The translations under genes were made by a program, and so were the position numbers. From NCBI GenBank assembly GCA_027488375.1, contig JAIYBW010000002.1, forward strand, positions 434,001-498,000: a DNA stretch of 64,000 nt, in the 5' to 3' direction. Below the pieces are notes generated by a model. That model ran no database searches. It was given only the letters and a program-made list of their open reading frames with translations, and was not told the origin of the DNA. The stretch is from Pseudomonadota bacterium. Lineage in GTDB: Bacteria; Bdellovibrionota; Bacteriovoracia; Bacteriovoracales; Bacteriovoracaceae. This document shows positions 16,919 through 25,283 of this stretch, piece by piece; positions within the stretch are counted from its first letter, which is position 1, and each line of letters opens with the position of its first letter.

Positions 16919-19552
16919 TTATTTAAGATCGTACCAATTCTCACCAATACCGACATTCACCTGGAGCGGAACAGTCAAGTTTACGGCCCCTTCCATTTCT
17001 GAGGTCACCAATTGCTTCATCAGTTCAAGTTCAGGAGCTATAACATCAAAAATAAGTTCATCATGAACTTGGAGAATCATTTTTGATTTAAGATTTTTTT
17101 CTTCCAGAATTCTTTGGATGTTAATCATCGCGAGCTTGATGATATCTGCAGCTGTTCCCTGAATAGGACTATTAATAGCGATTCTTTCTGCCATGGCCTT
17201 AACTTGGCGGTTGGTTGATTTGATATCGGCCAAAATTCTTTTTCTTCCAAACATAGTTTCAGCATAACCTGTAGACTCCGCCTTCTCTTTAAGCTCATCT
17301 AAGTAAGATTTTACGGAATGAAATTTTTTGAAGTAGGCGGTGATGTATTTCTTGGCCTCGCCTTGAGAGATGTGTAAAGCATTTGAAAGTCCAAAACTCG
17401 TTTGCCCATACATTAGACCAAAATTGATTGCCTTGGCCCCACTTCGCATCTCTTTTGTGACTTCTTTTAAAGGGACTTCAAAAACTTCTGAAGCTGTTTG
17501 CTGGTGAATATCAAGGTTGTTATGAAAGGCTTCAAGCATATTTTTATCTTGAGAGAAATGAGCAAGAAGTCTTAGTTCAACCTGTGAGTAATCTGCTGAT
17601 AAAAGATAGTGATCTTTCTGAGGAATAAATCCACGTCTAAGTTTTCTCCCATTCTCACTTCGAACTGGAATGTTTTGAAGGTTTGGATGATCTGACGATA
17701 GCCTTCCTGTTGCTGCATTACTCGGCTGAAAATGAGTGTGAATTTTTCCTGTTTTAGGATTTATCATAATTGGAAGTGCTTTCACATAGGTACTAAGCAA
17801 TTTCTCGATTTCTCTAAATCCAAGGAGCAGGCCAGGAATGGGACTAAGGTTCATCCCTGCAAGTTCATTAAGAACTTCAGCATCAGTTGAATAGCCTGTT
17901 TTTGTTTTTTTGATGATGGGAAGCTGAAGTTTTTCGAACAAAAGCTCGCCCACTTGCTTAGGGGATCTGAGATTTATCTTATCCCCTGCAACGCCTACGA
18001 TCTCAGATTCAATCTCTTGGAGCTGCTTGGAAAAATCTAATTCTAATTTCTTAAAGAAATTCACATCAAGCTGAACACCTTCAAGTTCAATTTTCGCAAG
18101 TACTTTAATGAGAGGAATATCCAGATCATCATAAGGTTTTTCAACCTGGAACTCTTTCATCTTTTCTCTGAGGATGGGATGAAGTTTTAAAATAGCATGG
18201 GCCTTGTGGGCCGCTCTCATTAACTCATCTTCATTTAGACTTCCAAATAAATCTGCTTGCCCTTTTGACTCCTCGATTTTGAAACCTAAAAATTCCTCTG
18301 TAATCGTACTCAAATCATGACGATAATCTGGATTTAAAATAAAATGGGCCTGAGCAAGATCAAAATAAAGAAATTGAGGATTAAGCCCCAGAAGTAAACA
18401 TTGCTGAATAAGTGATTTGGACTGGTAGCAAACAATTAAACGATCTGAACGATTCAATATTTCCATGAAACTTTGAGGATCTATTTCCTCAAAGGAGAGG
18501 TATCCCAATCCATCTGGACAAGCGATACCTACTGAAGACCATCGCTGAAATTGATCCAGCTCATCTTGAGTCGAGTGTGAAATGGCCAGGGTAGAGTTAT
18601 TGGCAACGGCCAACTCAAAATCTTTGAGGCTCCACTTTTTGATTTTTAATTCAGAAATATTTTCTACTTTCTTCTCAATGTTGACTTCTTGAGGCTTTGT
18701 TCTAAATTCTGCCAATTTAGAAAGCCATGATCTAAAACCTAAACTTTCTAAGAAACTCTCCACTTCATCATCAACTGATAACTTAAAACTCACATCATCG
18801 GCTTTATATTTAAGATCGAGATTAGTGACAATTTGGGCGAGTTCCTTTGAGACAATGGCCATTTGCTTATGTTCGGCAAGGGCCGTTTGTGAGCGCTTAT
18901 TTTTGATTGAATCTACATTTTCTAAGACTTTTTCCAACGATCCAAATTCCTCCAGGAGATTTTGCGCTCCCTTAGGCCCAATTCCTGGAACACCAGGGAT
19001 GTTATCTGATGAATCTCCAATTAAAGAGAGAAAATCAACAATCTGTTCAGGATAAACTCCCATTTTATCTTTAACATCTTCACGCTCGTAGATCTTATCT
19101 TTCATGGTATCAAGCATTTTGATGGGTCCATCCACAAACTGCATGAGATCTTTATCACCTGAGGCAATAAGAATTTCATCAAAATCATTTTTCCACTGAG
19201 TGGCCACTGATCCAATAATGTCATCAGCTTCATAACGAGGCATTTTAATTTCAGGGATTTTTAAAACATGGATGAGCTGTTCAACAAGAGGGAATTGTGG
19301 GATCAATTCATCAGGTGGTTCACTTCTGTTTGCTTTATAATCTTGATAGATCTCTTTTCTGAATGAGCCTTCCTTCGTATCCTTTGCAATTAAAAGATGA
19401 GTCGGCTTATGCTTTAAAATCATTTGATGAAACATGCTGAGCACACCGTAGACAGCATTCACCGGTGTCCCATTCGGAGCATGAAGAGGTCTTATGGCAA
19501 AAAAAGCTCTGAATATAAAATTTGAGACATCAATAATAATTAATCTTTTCAT
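16919..19552 (-). CDS. polA: DNA polymerase I
   Basis: 877 residues. The N-terminal 5'-3' exonuclease (about 1-290) has MPRYEADDIIGSVA and DSSDNIPGVPGIGPKGA. The C-terminal polymerase carries motif A LSADYSQVELRLL (about 650), motif B RSGAKAINFGLMYGQ (about 707) and motif C QVHDELIFDV (about 828). The central 3'-5' exonuclease domain (about 305-480) lacks the usual acidic residues: the DxE position reads AISHST and the last motif reads AAHKAHAIL, so proofreading is probably absent, as in Taq/Bst. Works in Okazaki-fragment processing and repair. Nine bases downstream of the RDD gene, likely co-transcribed. Confidence 0.98.
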   Translation of the reverse strand: MKRLIIIDVSNFIFRAFFAIRPLHAPNGTPVNAVYGVLSMFHQMILKHKPTHLLIAKDTKEGSFRKEIYQDYKANRSEPPDELIPQFPLVEQLIHVLKIPEIKMPRYEADDIIGSVATQWKNDFDEILIASGDKDLMQFVDGPIKMLDTMKDKIYEREDVKDKMGVYPEQIVDFLSLIGDSSDNIPGVPGIGPKGAQNLLEEFGSLEKVLENVDSIKNKRSQTALAEHKQMAIVSKELAQIVTNLDLKYKADDVSFKLSVDDEVESFLESLGFRSWLSKLAEFRTKPQEVNIEKKVENISELKIKKWSLKDFELAVANNSTLAISHSTQDELDQFQRWSSVGIACPDGLGYLSFEEIDPQSFMEILNRSDRLIVCYQSKSLIQQCLLLGLNPQFLYFDLAQAHFILNPDYRHDLSTITEEFLGFKIEESKGQADLFGSLNEDELMRAAHKAHAILKLHPILREKMKEFQVEKPYDDLDIPLIKVLAKIELEGVQLDVNFFKKLELDFSKQLQEIESEIVGVAGDKINLRSPKQVGELLFEKLQLPIIKKTKTGYSTDAEVLNELAGMNLSPIPGLLLGFREIEKLLSTYVKALPIMINPKTGKIHTHFQPSNAATGRLSSDHPNLQNIPVRSENGRKLRRGFIPQKDHYLLSADYSQVELRLLAHFSQDKNMLEAFHNNLDIHQQTASEVFEVPLKEVTKEMRSGAKAINFGLMYGQTSFGLSNALHISQGEAKKYITAYFKKFHSVKSYLDELKEKAESTGYAETMFGRKRILADIKSTNRQVKAMAERIAINSPIQGTAADIIKLAMINIQRILEEKNLKSKMILQVHDELIFDVIAPELELMKQLVTSEMEGAVNLTVPLQVNVGIGENWYDLK

Positions 19553-19561
19553 TTAATCCTG

Positions 19562-20059
19562 TTACATCGGTAGTGGAGATCGATTGAGCCAAGGAGATTT
19601 CTGTTTTCTTAAATCAAGTCTCGTTCCATCATTAGCGATGACTGTTGTGTCGGCCATCATATCACCAAGACGGTGCATTGATTTTTGTTTGAATAAAAAA
19701 TAGACCTCCATAAAGGCCAATGGCAAGGCAAATACAGCTGAAAAAATCCAACCCCAAAAGGGAAAGATAAAAAAGAAAAGAGGAACGGTGAATGGTAAAT
19801 TTCTAATAAAAGATTGCCAGGTCGAGCATGGAGTTCCATCAATTAAGGAAACGACCCCAAAACCCATGAAACGTTTTCCAATGGATTGCCCATCATAAAG
19901 AGAATCCGAAATACACAGGTAGATTACGCCTAAGATAAGACCCATCGGATAGTAAAAGACTGCCCCTAGGGTCACTAGACCCACGTCAATTAATTTGGCC
20001 AGTAAGCGATTAAATCGGGCCCTGGCCATGGGACTTTCTAAGAAATCCTTGCGTTTCAT
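19562..20059 (-). CDS. RDD family membrane protein
   Basis: About 165 residues. ARFNRLLAKLIDVGLVTLG is the RDD-type first helix, followed by further helices and DGQSIGKRFMGFGVV, the conserved GQSxGKxxxG segment. The start at the ATG at 20059 is preferred over a TTG at 20077. Inner-membrane protein of unknown role, possibly transport. It is directly upstream of polA (9-base gap). Confidence 0.85.
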   Translation of the reverse strand: MKRKDFLESPMARARFNRLLAKLIDVGLVTLGAVFYYPMGLILGVIYLCISDSLYDGQSIGKRFMGFGVVSLIDGTPCSTWQSFIRNLPFTVPLFFFIFPFWGWIFSAVFALPLAFMEVYFLFKQKSMHRLGDMMADTTVIANDGTRLDLRKQKSPWLNRSPLPM

Positions 20060-20202
20060 CACCGGTATTGTAACCAAAAAAACAGTTGTTGAACGTATTT
20101 TCGTTATTTTCCGACTTTTTTGATCAGGTGCTTCAAGGGTTTAACCTTGTCTTGAAACTTGGCTTAAGTTAAAGTGAGTGTCTGTTTTAAGAGGAGAAAT
20201 AT

Positions 20203-20526
20203 ATGGCAAATTTAACAAGTGTCACGTCTGTAAACTTCGAACAAGAAGTTATGAAATCTGATAAACCTGTTCTCGTTGATTTTTGGGCCGAGTGGTGTGG
20301 ACCATGTAAAGCTCTTTCGCCTGTTTTAGATGAAATTGCTGCAGAGATGAATGGTAAAGCTAATGTTGTTAAAGTGAACGTTGATCAAGCTTCTGATCTT
20401 GCTCAAAAATACGGCATCCGCGGTATTCCTACTCTCATCTTTTTTAAAAATGGTGAAGTGAAGAGCACTCTTGTTGGTAACCAACCAAAAGCTGAAATCA
20501 TTAAGAATATCAACTCTTTGATTTAA
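20203..20526 (+). CDS. trxA: Thioredoxin
   Basis: 107 residues, the canonical length. DFWAEWCGPCKALSPVLDEIA contains the WCGPCK redox centre and YGIRGIPTLIFFKNGE the cis-proline loop. Cytosolic disulfide reductase. AGAGGAGA ribosome site 7 bases upstream. A strong terminator follows, whose T-run touches the start codon of gmhA. Confidence 0.98.
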   Translation: MANLTSVTSVNFEQEVMKSDKPVLVDFWAEWCGPCKALSPVLDEIAAEMNGKANVVKVNVDQASDLAQKYGIRGIPTLIFFKNGEVKSTLVGNQPKAEIIKNINSLI

Positions 20527-20533
20527 TCACAGG

Positions 20534-20563
20534 AATGGCCAGATTGCTCTGGCCATTTTTTTT
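20534..20563 (+). terminator. Rho-independent terminator of trxA, abutting the gmhA start codon
   Basis: AATGGCCAG, loop ATTGCT, CTGGCCATT, followed by eight T. The first base after the T-run is the A of the gmhA ATG. Confidence 0.9.
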
Positions 20564-21142
20564 ATGAACTACATCCAATCTTCGCTCCTAGAAGCTCAAA
20601 CAATTCTCCATAAATTTATTGAGGATCCCCAAAATGTAACTCTCATTGATGATGCAGTTAACACTTTTGTAAATTCCTTTAAAAATAACGGAAGAGTTTT
20701 TAGTTGTGGAAACGGTGGTTCAATGTGCGATTCCTTGCATTTTGCAGAGGAACTCACTGGACGTTATAGAAAAGATCGAGCCCCTCTTCCTGCCACAGGA
20801 ATTTCCGAGGCCGGCCACATCACTTGTATTGCCAACGATTTTGGATTTGAACATATTTTCTCCCGCTTTGTAGAGGCCTGGGGTCAGAAACAAGATACTT
20901 TGCTCGCAATTTCAACCAGCGGCAATTCGGCCAATGTCATCAAAGCCGTAGAAGTGGCCAAATCTAAAGGAATGAAGGTCGTTGGTCTCTTAGGTAAAGA
21001 TGGGGGCAAACTTAAATCAATGGTTGATGTTCCAATTATTGTCAATGCTCCGATCACCGATCGGATCCAAGAAATCCATATCAAATGCATCCACATTTTC
21101 ATTGAAGGGATCGAGCGCCAACTCTTCCCAGAGAACTATTAA
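20564..21142 (+). CDS. gmhA: Sedoheptulose-7-phosphate isomerase
   Basis: 192 residues, the same length and register as GmhA of other Gram-negatives. VFSCGNGGSMCDSLHFAEELTGRYRKDR, ANDFGFEHIFSRFVEA and ISTSGNSANVIKA are diagnostic for this SIS-domain isomerase, which makes D-glycero-D-manno-heptose-7-phosphate for LPS inner core. There is no Shine-Dalgarno sequence: the ATG directly follows the T-run of the trxA terminator. No other heptose genes are nearby. Confidence 0.97.
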   Translation: MNYIQSSLLEAQTILHKFIEDPQNVTLIDDAVNTFVNSFKNNGRVFSCGNGGSMCDSLHFAEELTGRYRKDRAPLPATGISEAGHITCIANDFGFEHIFSRFVEAWGQKQDTLLAISTSGNSANVIKAVEVAKSKGMKVVGLLGKDGGKLKSMVDVPIIVNAPITDRIQEIHIKCIHIFIEGIERQLFPENY

Positions 21143-21256
21143 TTCCCAAGTTCTACTATCAGGCATTTTCTGCTGCATGAAAAAAGCTTTATCCCTTTTA
21201 AATTAGGTTTATAATCTTAGGTAAATCTTTATTTTTCCATGGAAGGGGAAACAGTT

Positions 21257-21898
21257 ATGGAAATGATCCAGTGGTTTGTCAGATTTATTGTTGAGGGCGG
21301 AATATTCATGTACGTCATTCTTGCAGTGTGGGCTTTTGCTCTTGCTGTGTCGTTTGAGAGATTTAAAAAACTCTCTTATACGTATGATGTCGATGGCCCC
21401 TCGTTTATGAATGAACTTCAGCGCTACATTCTTTCGAATGACATTCAAGGTGCTATTCGTGTTTGTTCAGGCTCAGCAGCAGCTCTCCCTAAGGTTTTAA
21501 AGAGTGGGCTCAAGCGTGCTAATCAATCACCTGAACAAGTTCAAAATGCGATTGATGCTACGGCCTTAGAAGTGATTCCTAAAATTGAGATGCGTCTTGG
21601 TTATCTTCAATTAGCGGCCAACCTTTCTACACTTTTTGGTCTTCTTGGAACTATCCAAGGTTTGATTATGTCCTTCTCTGCTGTGTCAGCAGCTGATCCG
21701 ACTCAAAAAGGTGAAGTTCTTGCCAAAGGTATTGCCGTTGCCATGAACACAACAGCTCTTGGTCTAGGCGCAGCTATTACCATCATGATGATTCACGCTT
21801 TCCTTGCTGCCAAATCTGAAAAAATTATCAACGAGATTGATGAGTTTTCAGTAAAGCTTCAGGACATTCTTGGAACAAAAAAAGCCATTGATGAGTAA
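21257..21898 (+). CDS. MotA/TolQ/ExbB family proton channel subunit
   Basis: 213 residues from the ATG at 21257, which has GAAGGGGAA upstream; the frame is open from 21239. Three hydrophobic helices (about 15-35, 120-140, 160-185) and the conserved ANLSTLFGLLGTIQGLIMSFSAV and AVAMNTTALGLGAAIT segments place it in the ExbB/TolQ family. With the two ExbD-type genes just downstream (8- and 9-base gaps) it would form a proton-driven inner-membrane motor. The one-ExbB/two-ExbD layout recalls the Agl motor of myxobacterial gliding; that link is inference. Confidence 0.93.
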   Translation: MEMIQWFVRFIVEGGIFMYVILAVWAFALAVSFERFKKLSYTYDVDGPSFMNELQRYILSNDIQGAIRVCSGSAAALPKVLKSGLKRANQSPEQVQNAIDATALEVIPKIEMRLGYLQLAANLSTLFGLLGTIQGLIMSFSAVSAADPTQKGEVLAKGIAVAMNTTALGLGAAITIMMIHAFLAAKSEKIINEIDEFSVKLQDILGTKKAIDE

Positions 21899-21906
21899 GG
21901 ATCAAC

Positions 21907-22437
21907 ATGCTTAAGGTACCAAGCGCTCGTAAAAGAAAAAAACCTGATGAGAAATTGAACCTCGTCCCCATCATGGATTCAATTTTCATTTTTATTTTCT
22001 TTCTTTTAATGTCAGCGACATTCTTAAAAATTTATGAAGTTGGAAGTGACGTTCCTATCGTTTCTGATCAAGAGCCGCCTAAGGATCAAAAAGATCCTTT
22101 GGCCTTGACGTTAAAAATAGAAACGAATCTCATGACTCTTTCCCGTGGTGTCCCTTCAAGACCTATTCAAACGTTTAATCGTGATTCCTCCGGCTCATTT
22201 AATCTTGATGAGCTTCATGGTGCTTTAATTGGACTAAAAAAACAGTACCTGGATGAAAATACGATTATTCTTGAGCCAGAAGGTGATCTCACCTATGAAG
22301 AAATTGTTAGGATCATGGATGCTGTTCGTAAGCTCAATAAAACAGATGACGCCATCTATAAACCTAATAAAGAGGGCGTGGATGAAAAGCTTAAAGAATT
22401 ATTCAGTAAAATTATTTTTAGCAACTTAATGAGTTAA
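21907..22437 (+). CDS. ExbD/TolR family protein (first copy)
   Basis: 176 residues. A basic N-terminus is followed by NLVPIMDSIFIFIFFLLMSA, a transmembrane helix with the essential aspartate typical of ExbD/TolR, then a periplasmic domain. ExbD partners transmit proton flow through ExbB into periplasmic movement. Eight bases after the ExbB gene and 9 before the second ExbD gene. Confidence 0.9.
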   Translation: MLKVPSARKRKKPDEKLNLVPIMDSIFIFIFFLLMSATFLKIYEVGSDVPIVSDQEPPKDQKDPLALTLKIETNLMTLSRGVPSRPIQTFNRDSSGSFNLDELHGALIGLKKQYLDENTIILEPEGDLTYEEIVRIMDAVRKLNKTDDAIYKPNKEGVDEKLKELFSKIIFSNLMS

Positions 22438-22446
22438 AGGCATTTT

Positions 22447-22965
22447 ATGGCCAGATCACGTTCAATAAAGAGTCGAAGAGGAAGAAAGGGTGCAGGTGTT
22501 TTTGACGTCGATATCACCTCACTTCTTGATATTTTAACTATTCTCATGGTGTTTCTCCTTCAGAGTTATAACTCTTCAGGTGTTGTGATTAACGTCCCTG
22601 AAGGAATTGAAATTCCTCGATCAAATTCTGAGACGCTGAATAGCTTTGGTGTCAATGTTCAGGTCTCTAAAAGCCAAATTTGGATTGATGACAAAGAAAT
22701 TTTTAATGTAGCTAATTCAACTGACATACAAATCTACGATGAAGGTGGCAGACGAATCATTCCTCTTTACAATGAGCTTGTTAAAATAAAGGAAACAATT
22801 AAACAATCTGAAAAGCTTTCTCCACAAGCAAAACCATTTTCAGGTGTTGCGAATCTGGTTGTTGATAAATCTATCAAGTATGAATACTTAAAAAGAGTTA
22901 TGCATACCTGTGCATCGGCTGGGTTCAAAGAATTTAAATTTGTCGTTCTAGCTGAGGGCAACTGA
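22447..22965 (+). CDS. ExbD/TolR family protein (second copy)
   Basis: 172 residues. VDITSLLDILTILMVFLLQ is the ExbD transmembrane helix with its aspartate. The periplasmic part ends with VDKSIKYEYLKRVMHTCASAGFKEFKFVVL, the usual ExbD C-terminal pattern. Less conserved with the first copy than expected for a recent duplication, so the two probably have distinct roles in one complex. Its 3' end overlaps the convergent oxidoreductase gene by 18 bp. Confidence 0.9.
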   Translation: MARSRSIKSRRGRKGAGVFDVDITSLLDILTILMVFLLQSYNSSGVVINVPEGIEIPRSNSETLNSFGVNVQVSKSQIWIDDKEIFNVANSTDIQIYDEGGRRIIPLYNELVKIKETIKQSEKLSPQAKPFSGVANLVVDKSIKYEYLKRVMHTCASAGFKEFKFVVLAEGN

Positions 22966-23991
22966 GATCACTATTTTTCCAGTAGATTGACCTGACTCAA
23001 TAAGTTCGTGTGCTCTCGCAACATCCTTCATTGAAAATGAAGTGACTCGCGGAGCACTTATTTTATTTTGTTCAATTAGTCCTAGAAGTTCATTCATTCC
23101 TTCCATAACAAGATCATCTCTTTCAAAAAGAAAGGATAAATTAAATCCAATAAGACTTTTATTCTCAGTCACAAGATTCATGGGATTAAACCGAGGCATT
23201 TTTAATAGTCCCCATCCGGCCTTAAGATAATTCATCCGACCAGACTTTGATTGAGGCAACATTGAATGGGCCCCATAGACTATTAATTTTCCTGTTGGAC
23301 GTAATTGATTATAACTTTCTCTTAAGGTTGACGGACCATTCGCATCTAAAACAGCATCATAGCCCTGAGGACAGAACTCGCCCGCTTTTTTCCAAAGATC
23401 CTCTTTGGATTTATCAATCACCTCAATGACCCCTAAGGATTTTACATAATCTTTTTTATGAGAAGAACCAACGACTCCAACCGCTTTTAAATTTTTTGCC
23501 CGAGCAAGTTGTAGAATGGCCGAACCAACTCCACCACCTGCAGAATGAACGAGTATGTTGGCGTTTTCAGGTAATCGAATAATTTGAAAGAGTGCATGGT
23601 AGGCTGTCATAAATACAGCGGGAAAGGCTGCTGCTTCTTCAAAACTAAAAGTTATAGGAAGGTGGTAGAGATGCTTTTCACGGACTTTCACTTCAGTGGC
23701 ATATGCATTAAAAAGCGTAATTCCAAAAACTTTATCTCCAACTTTAAACTTTTGAACCGATGGCCCAACCTTTTTTACATATCCAGAAAATTCAAAACCT
23801 GGAGTGATGGGCCAGCCGATAAATTTCTTCGCCGACTCATAAACACCCCATCGGACACAGCAATCAGCATAGTTCACACCAAATGCTTTTGTTTCTACTA
23901 CGATTTCATCATTTTTAGGAATAAGATCAGCTACTTCTTCAAGCTTTAGTTTTTCATAAGAACCTGGTGAATGAATCACAATTTTTTTCAT
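22948..23991 (-). CDS. Zinc-independent medium-chain quinone oxidoreductase
   Basis: 347 residues from the ATG at 23991, two bases from the upstream stop; a longer frame opens at 24069 inside the PAP2 gene. GFEFSGYVKKVGPSVQKFKVGDKVFG is the MDR substrate-domain signature, and ILVHSAGGGVGSAILQLARAKN the NADPH-binding site. It lacks the GHE zinc motif of alcohol dehydrogenases, so it is of the quinone-reductase (QOR/VAT-1) branch. Cytosolic; probably detoxifies quinones or enones. Likely co-transcribed with the PAP2 gene. Confidence 0.9.
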   Translation of the reverse strand: MKKIVIHSPGSYEKLKLEEVADLIPKNDEIVVETKAFGVNYADCCVRWGVYESAKKFIGWPITPGFEFSGYVKKVGPSVQKFKVGDKVFGITLFNAYATEVKVREKHLYHLPITFSFEEAAAFPAVFMTAYHALFQIIRLPENANILVHSAGGGVGSAILQLARAKNLKAVGVVGSSHKKDYVKSLGVIEVIDKSKEDLWKKAGEFCPQGYDAVLDANGPSTLRESYNQLRPTGKLIVYGAHSMLPQSKSGRMNYLKAGWGLLKMPRFNPMNLVTENKSLIGFNLSFLFERDDLVMEGMNELLGLIEQNKISAPRVTSFSMKDVARAHELIESGQSTGKIVISVALS

Positions 23992-23992
23992 C

Positions 23993-24703
23993 TTAAAAAC
24001 TCGCCACAGCTCGAGCGCCAAAAGTCTGGCCATCCATAATCGGAACAATAACAGCCGATGAACCTTCACCTCGTTGAGCGTACCAAACTCCTAGTCCGTA
24101 GCCCACACCCACTGTCATTCCAGCAAAAACATCTTGAAGAAAATGTCTTCCATCATTCATCCGGCTCACACCTGTGAGTGTTGCGAGAGCAAGAGCTGGA
24201 GCGCCCCACTTCCACCCATGCTCCATCGTCACTAAAGAAGCAAAAGCAAAGGCTGTTGTGGTATGTCCTGAAGGAAATGAGTTTTTTTCCTGAATATTAT
24301 CGGGCCTTGGTTGTCTCAGAGTATACTTAAGAACTGTTGTCGTAAGTCCAGAGTATAAACTCGCTTTAAACATCATCTCCCCTCGAGTGGCAGAAGTTTT
24401 ATTCTCCGTAAAATAATAATGACTATACATCCCTAAGGTATAGGCCGCATTGGGAATGAGCTGTCCATAAAGATCACCCACGACTGCTGCATCTCCAAGA
24501 GGTTCATGAGTGCTTAAATCCTCCGTGACCGGATCCGAAATATAATCCTGAGTTAAGACTAAAAAGCTAGTGGCGGCGACACCTGACCAAAAATAGGTTG
24601 AGGCCGGAGTTGTGACAGGGGAAGTGAGCTCCTTTTTCAAGGAGCTCGCCAAGGAAACATTTATTGATAAGATTAAAAATAAAGCAATGAGTTTAGATTT
24701 CAT
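23993..24703 (-). CDS. PAP2-family phosphatase, exported
   Basis: 236 residues with a signal peptide (MKSKLIALFLILSINVSLAS). The three phosphatase motifs are all present: KYTLRQPRP, SFPSGHTTTAFAFA and SRMNDGRHFLQDVFAG (catalytic histidines in PSGH and in the last motif). Members dephosphorylate phosphatidate, undecaprenyl pyrophosphate or lipid A. Location here is the periplasm or outer membrane. The substrate cannot be chosen from sequence. Confidence 0.92.
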   Translation of the reverse strand: MKSKLIALFLILSINVSLASSLKKELTSPVTTPASTYFWSGVAATSFLVLTQDYISDPVTEDLSTHEPLGDAAVVGDLYGQLIPNAAYTLGMYSHYYFTENKTSATRGEMMFKASLYSGLTTTVLKYTLRQPRPDNIQEKNSFPSGHTTTAFAFASLVTMEHGWKWGAPALALATLTGVSRMNDGRHFLQDVFAGMTVGVGYGLGVWYAQRGEGSSAVIVPIMDGQTFGARAVASF

Positions 24704-24745
24704 GAATTCATTCTAACCTGAGTCAGAAAGAATTCAACTTATTCT

Positions 24746-25189
24746 TCATGCCACAAGTGGTTTACCGGGTTGAGAAACATTTTTAACAACTTCAGATGTA
24801 ATCGCCTCATCTAATTTATTAGCAATATCTGCTAATGAGATCATGCCGCAGATTTTCCCATTAAGGTCGACAACTGGAACTCTTCTAATTTTTTTAGTTT
24901 CCATCATCTCACAACAAGTTTCAATCGGCTTATCCACCTGTACAACAGTCACCGGCGAGGTCATGAAATCCCTAACCTTGAGGAGAAGAGGATTTTTGCC
25001 TAAGGCCAAGGTTCTTATGCAAATATCACGATCTGTAATGACACCGATTGGGCTTAAGCTTTTTTCACTATCTACAACAGGTATTTCTCCACAGTCATGC
25101 TCAAGCATCAATTTAGCAACGTGCTCAAGCGTTGCATCTGCAAGACATGTTACAGGGTGAGAACTCATGACATCTTTGACTTGTTTCAT
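24746..25189 (-). CDS. Tandem CBS-domain protein
   Basis: 147 residues consisting of two CBS domains: MKQVKDVMSSHPVTCLADATLEHVAKLM...GVITDRDICIR and VRDFMTSPVTVVQVDKPIETCCEMM...ICGMISLADIANKL. Such stand-alone pairs bind adenine nucleotides and act as energy or redox sensors for partner proteins. Good AAGGAG ribosome site 6 bases before the ATG. No partner is obvious next door. Confidence 0.93.
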   Translation of the reverse strand: MKQVKDVMSSHPVTCLADATLEHVAKLMLEHDCGEIPVVDSEKSLSPIGVITDRDICIRTLALGKNPLLLKVRDFMTSPVTVVQVDKPIETCCEMMETKKIRRVPVVDLNGKICGMISLADIANKLDEAITSEVVKNVSQPGKPLVA

Positions 25190-25283
25190 AAATTTCTCCT
25201 TGAATAATCCAAGCTAATGGCTTCCATCAAGCCTTTTCTCATGAAAAAGAATTAGCAAGAAAGAAGCCATCAAGGAAAGATGA

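Noticed and set aside
23584-23949. 121-codon plus-strand frame opposite the quinone oxidoreductase
   Set aside because: No recognisable domain; the minus strand gives a full MDR protein.
25217-25270. ATGGCTTC/GAAGCCAT inverted repeat downstream of the CBS gene
   Set aside because: The arms are 38 bases apart and short; could be chance in an AT-rich spacer.
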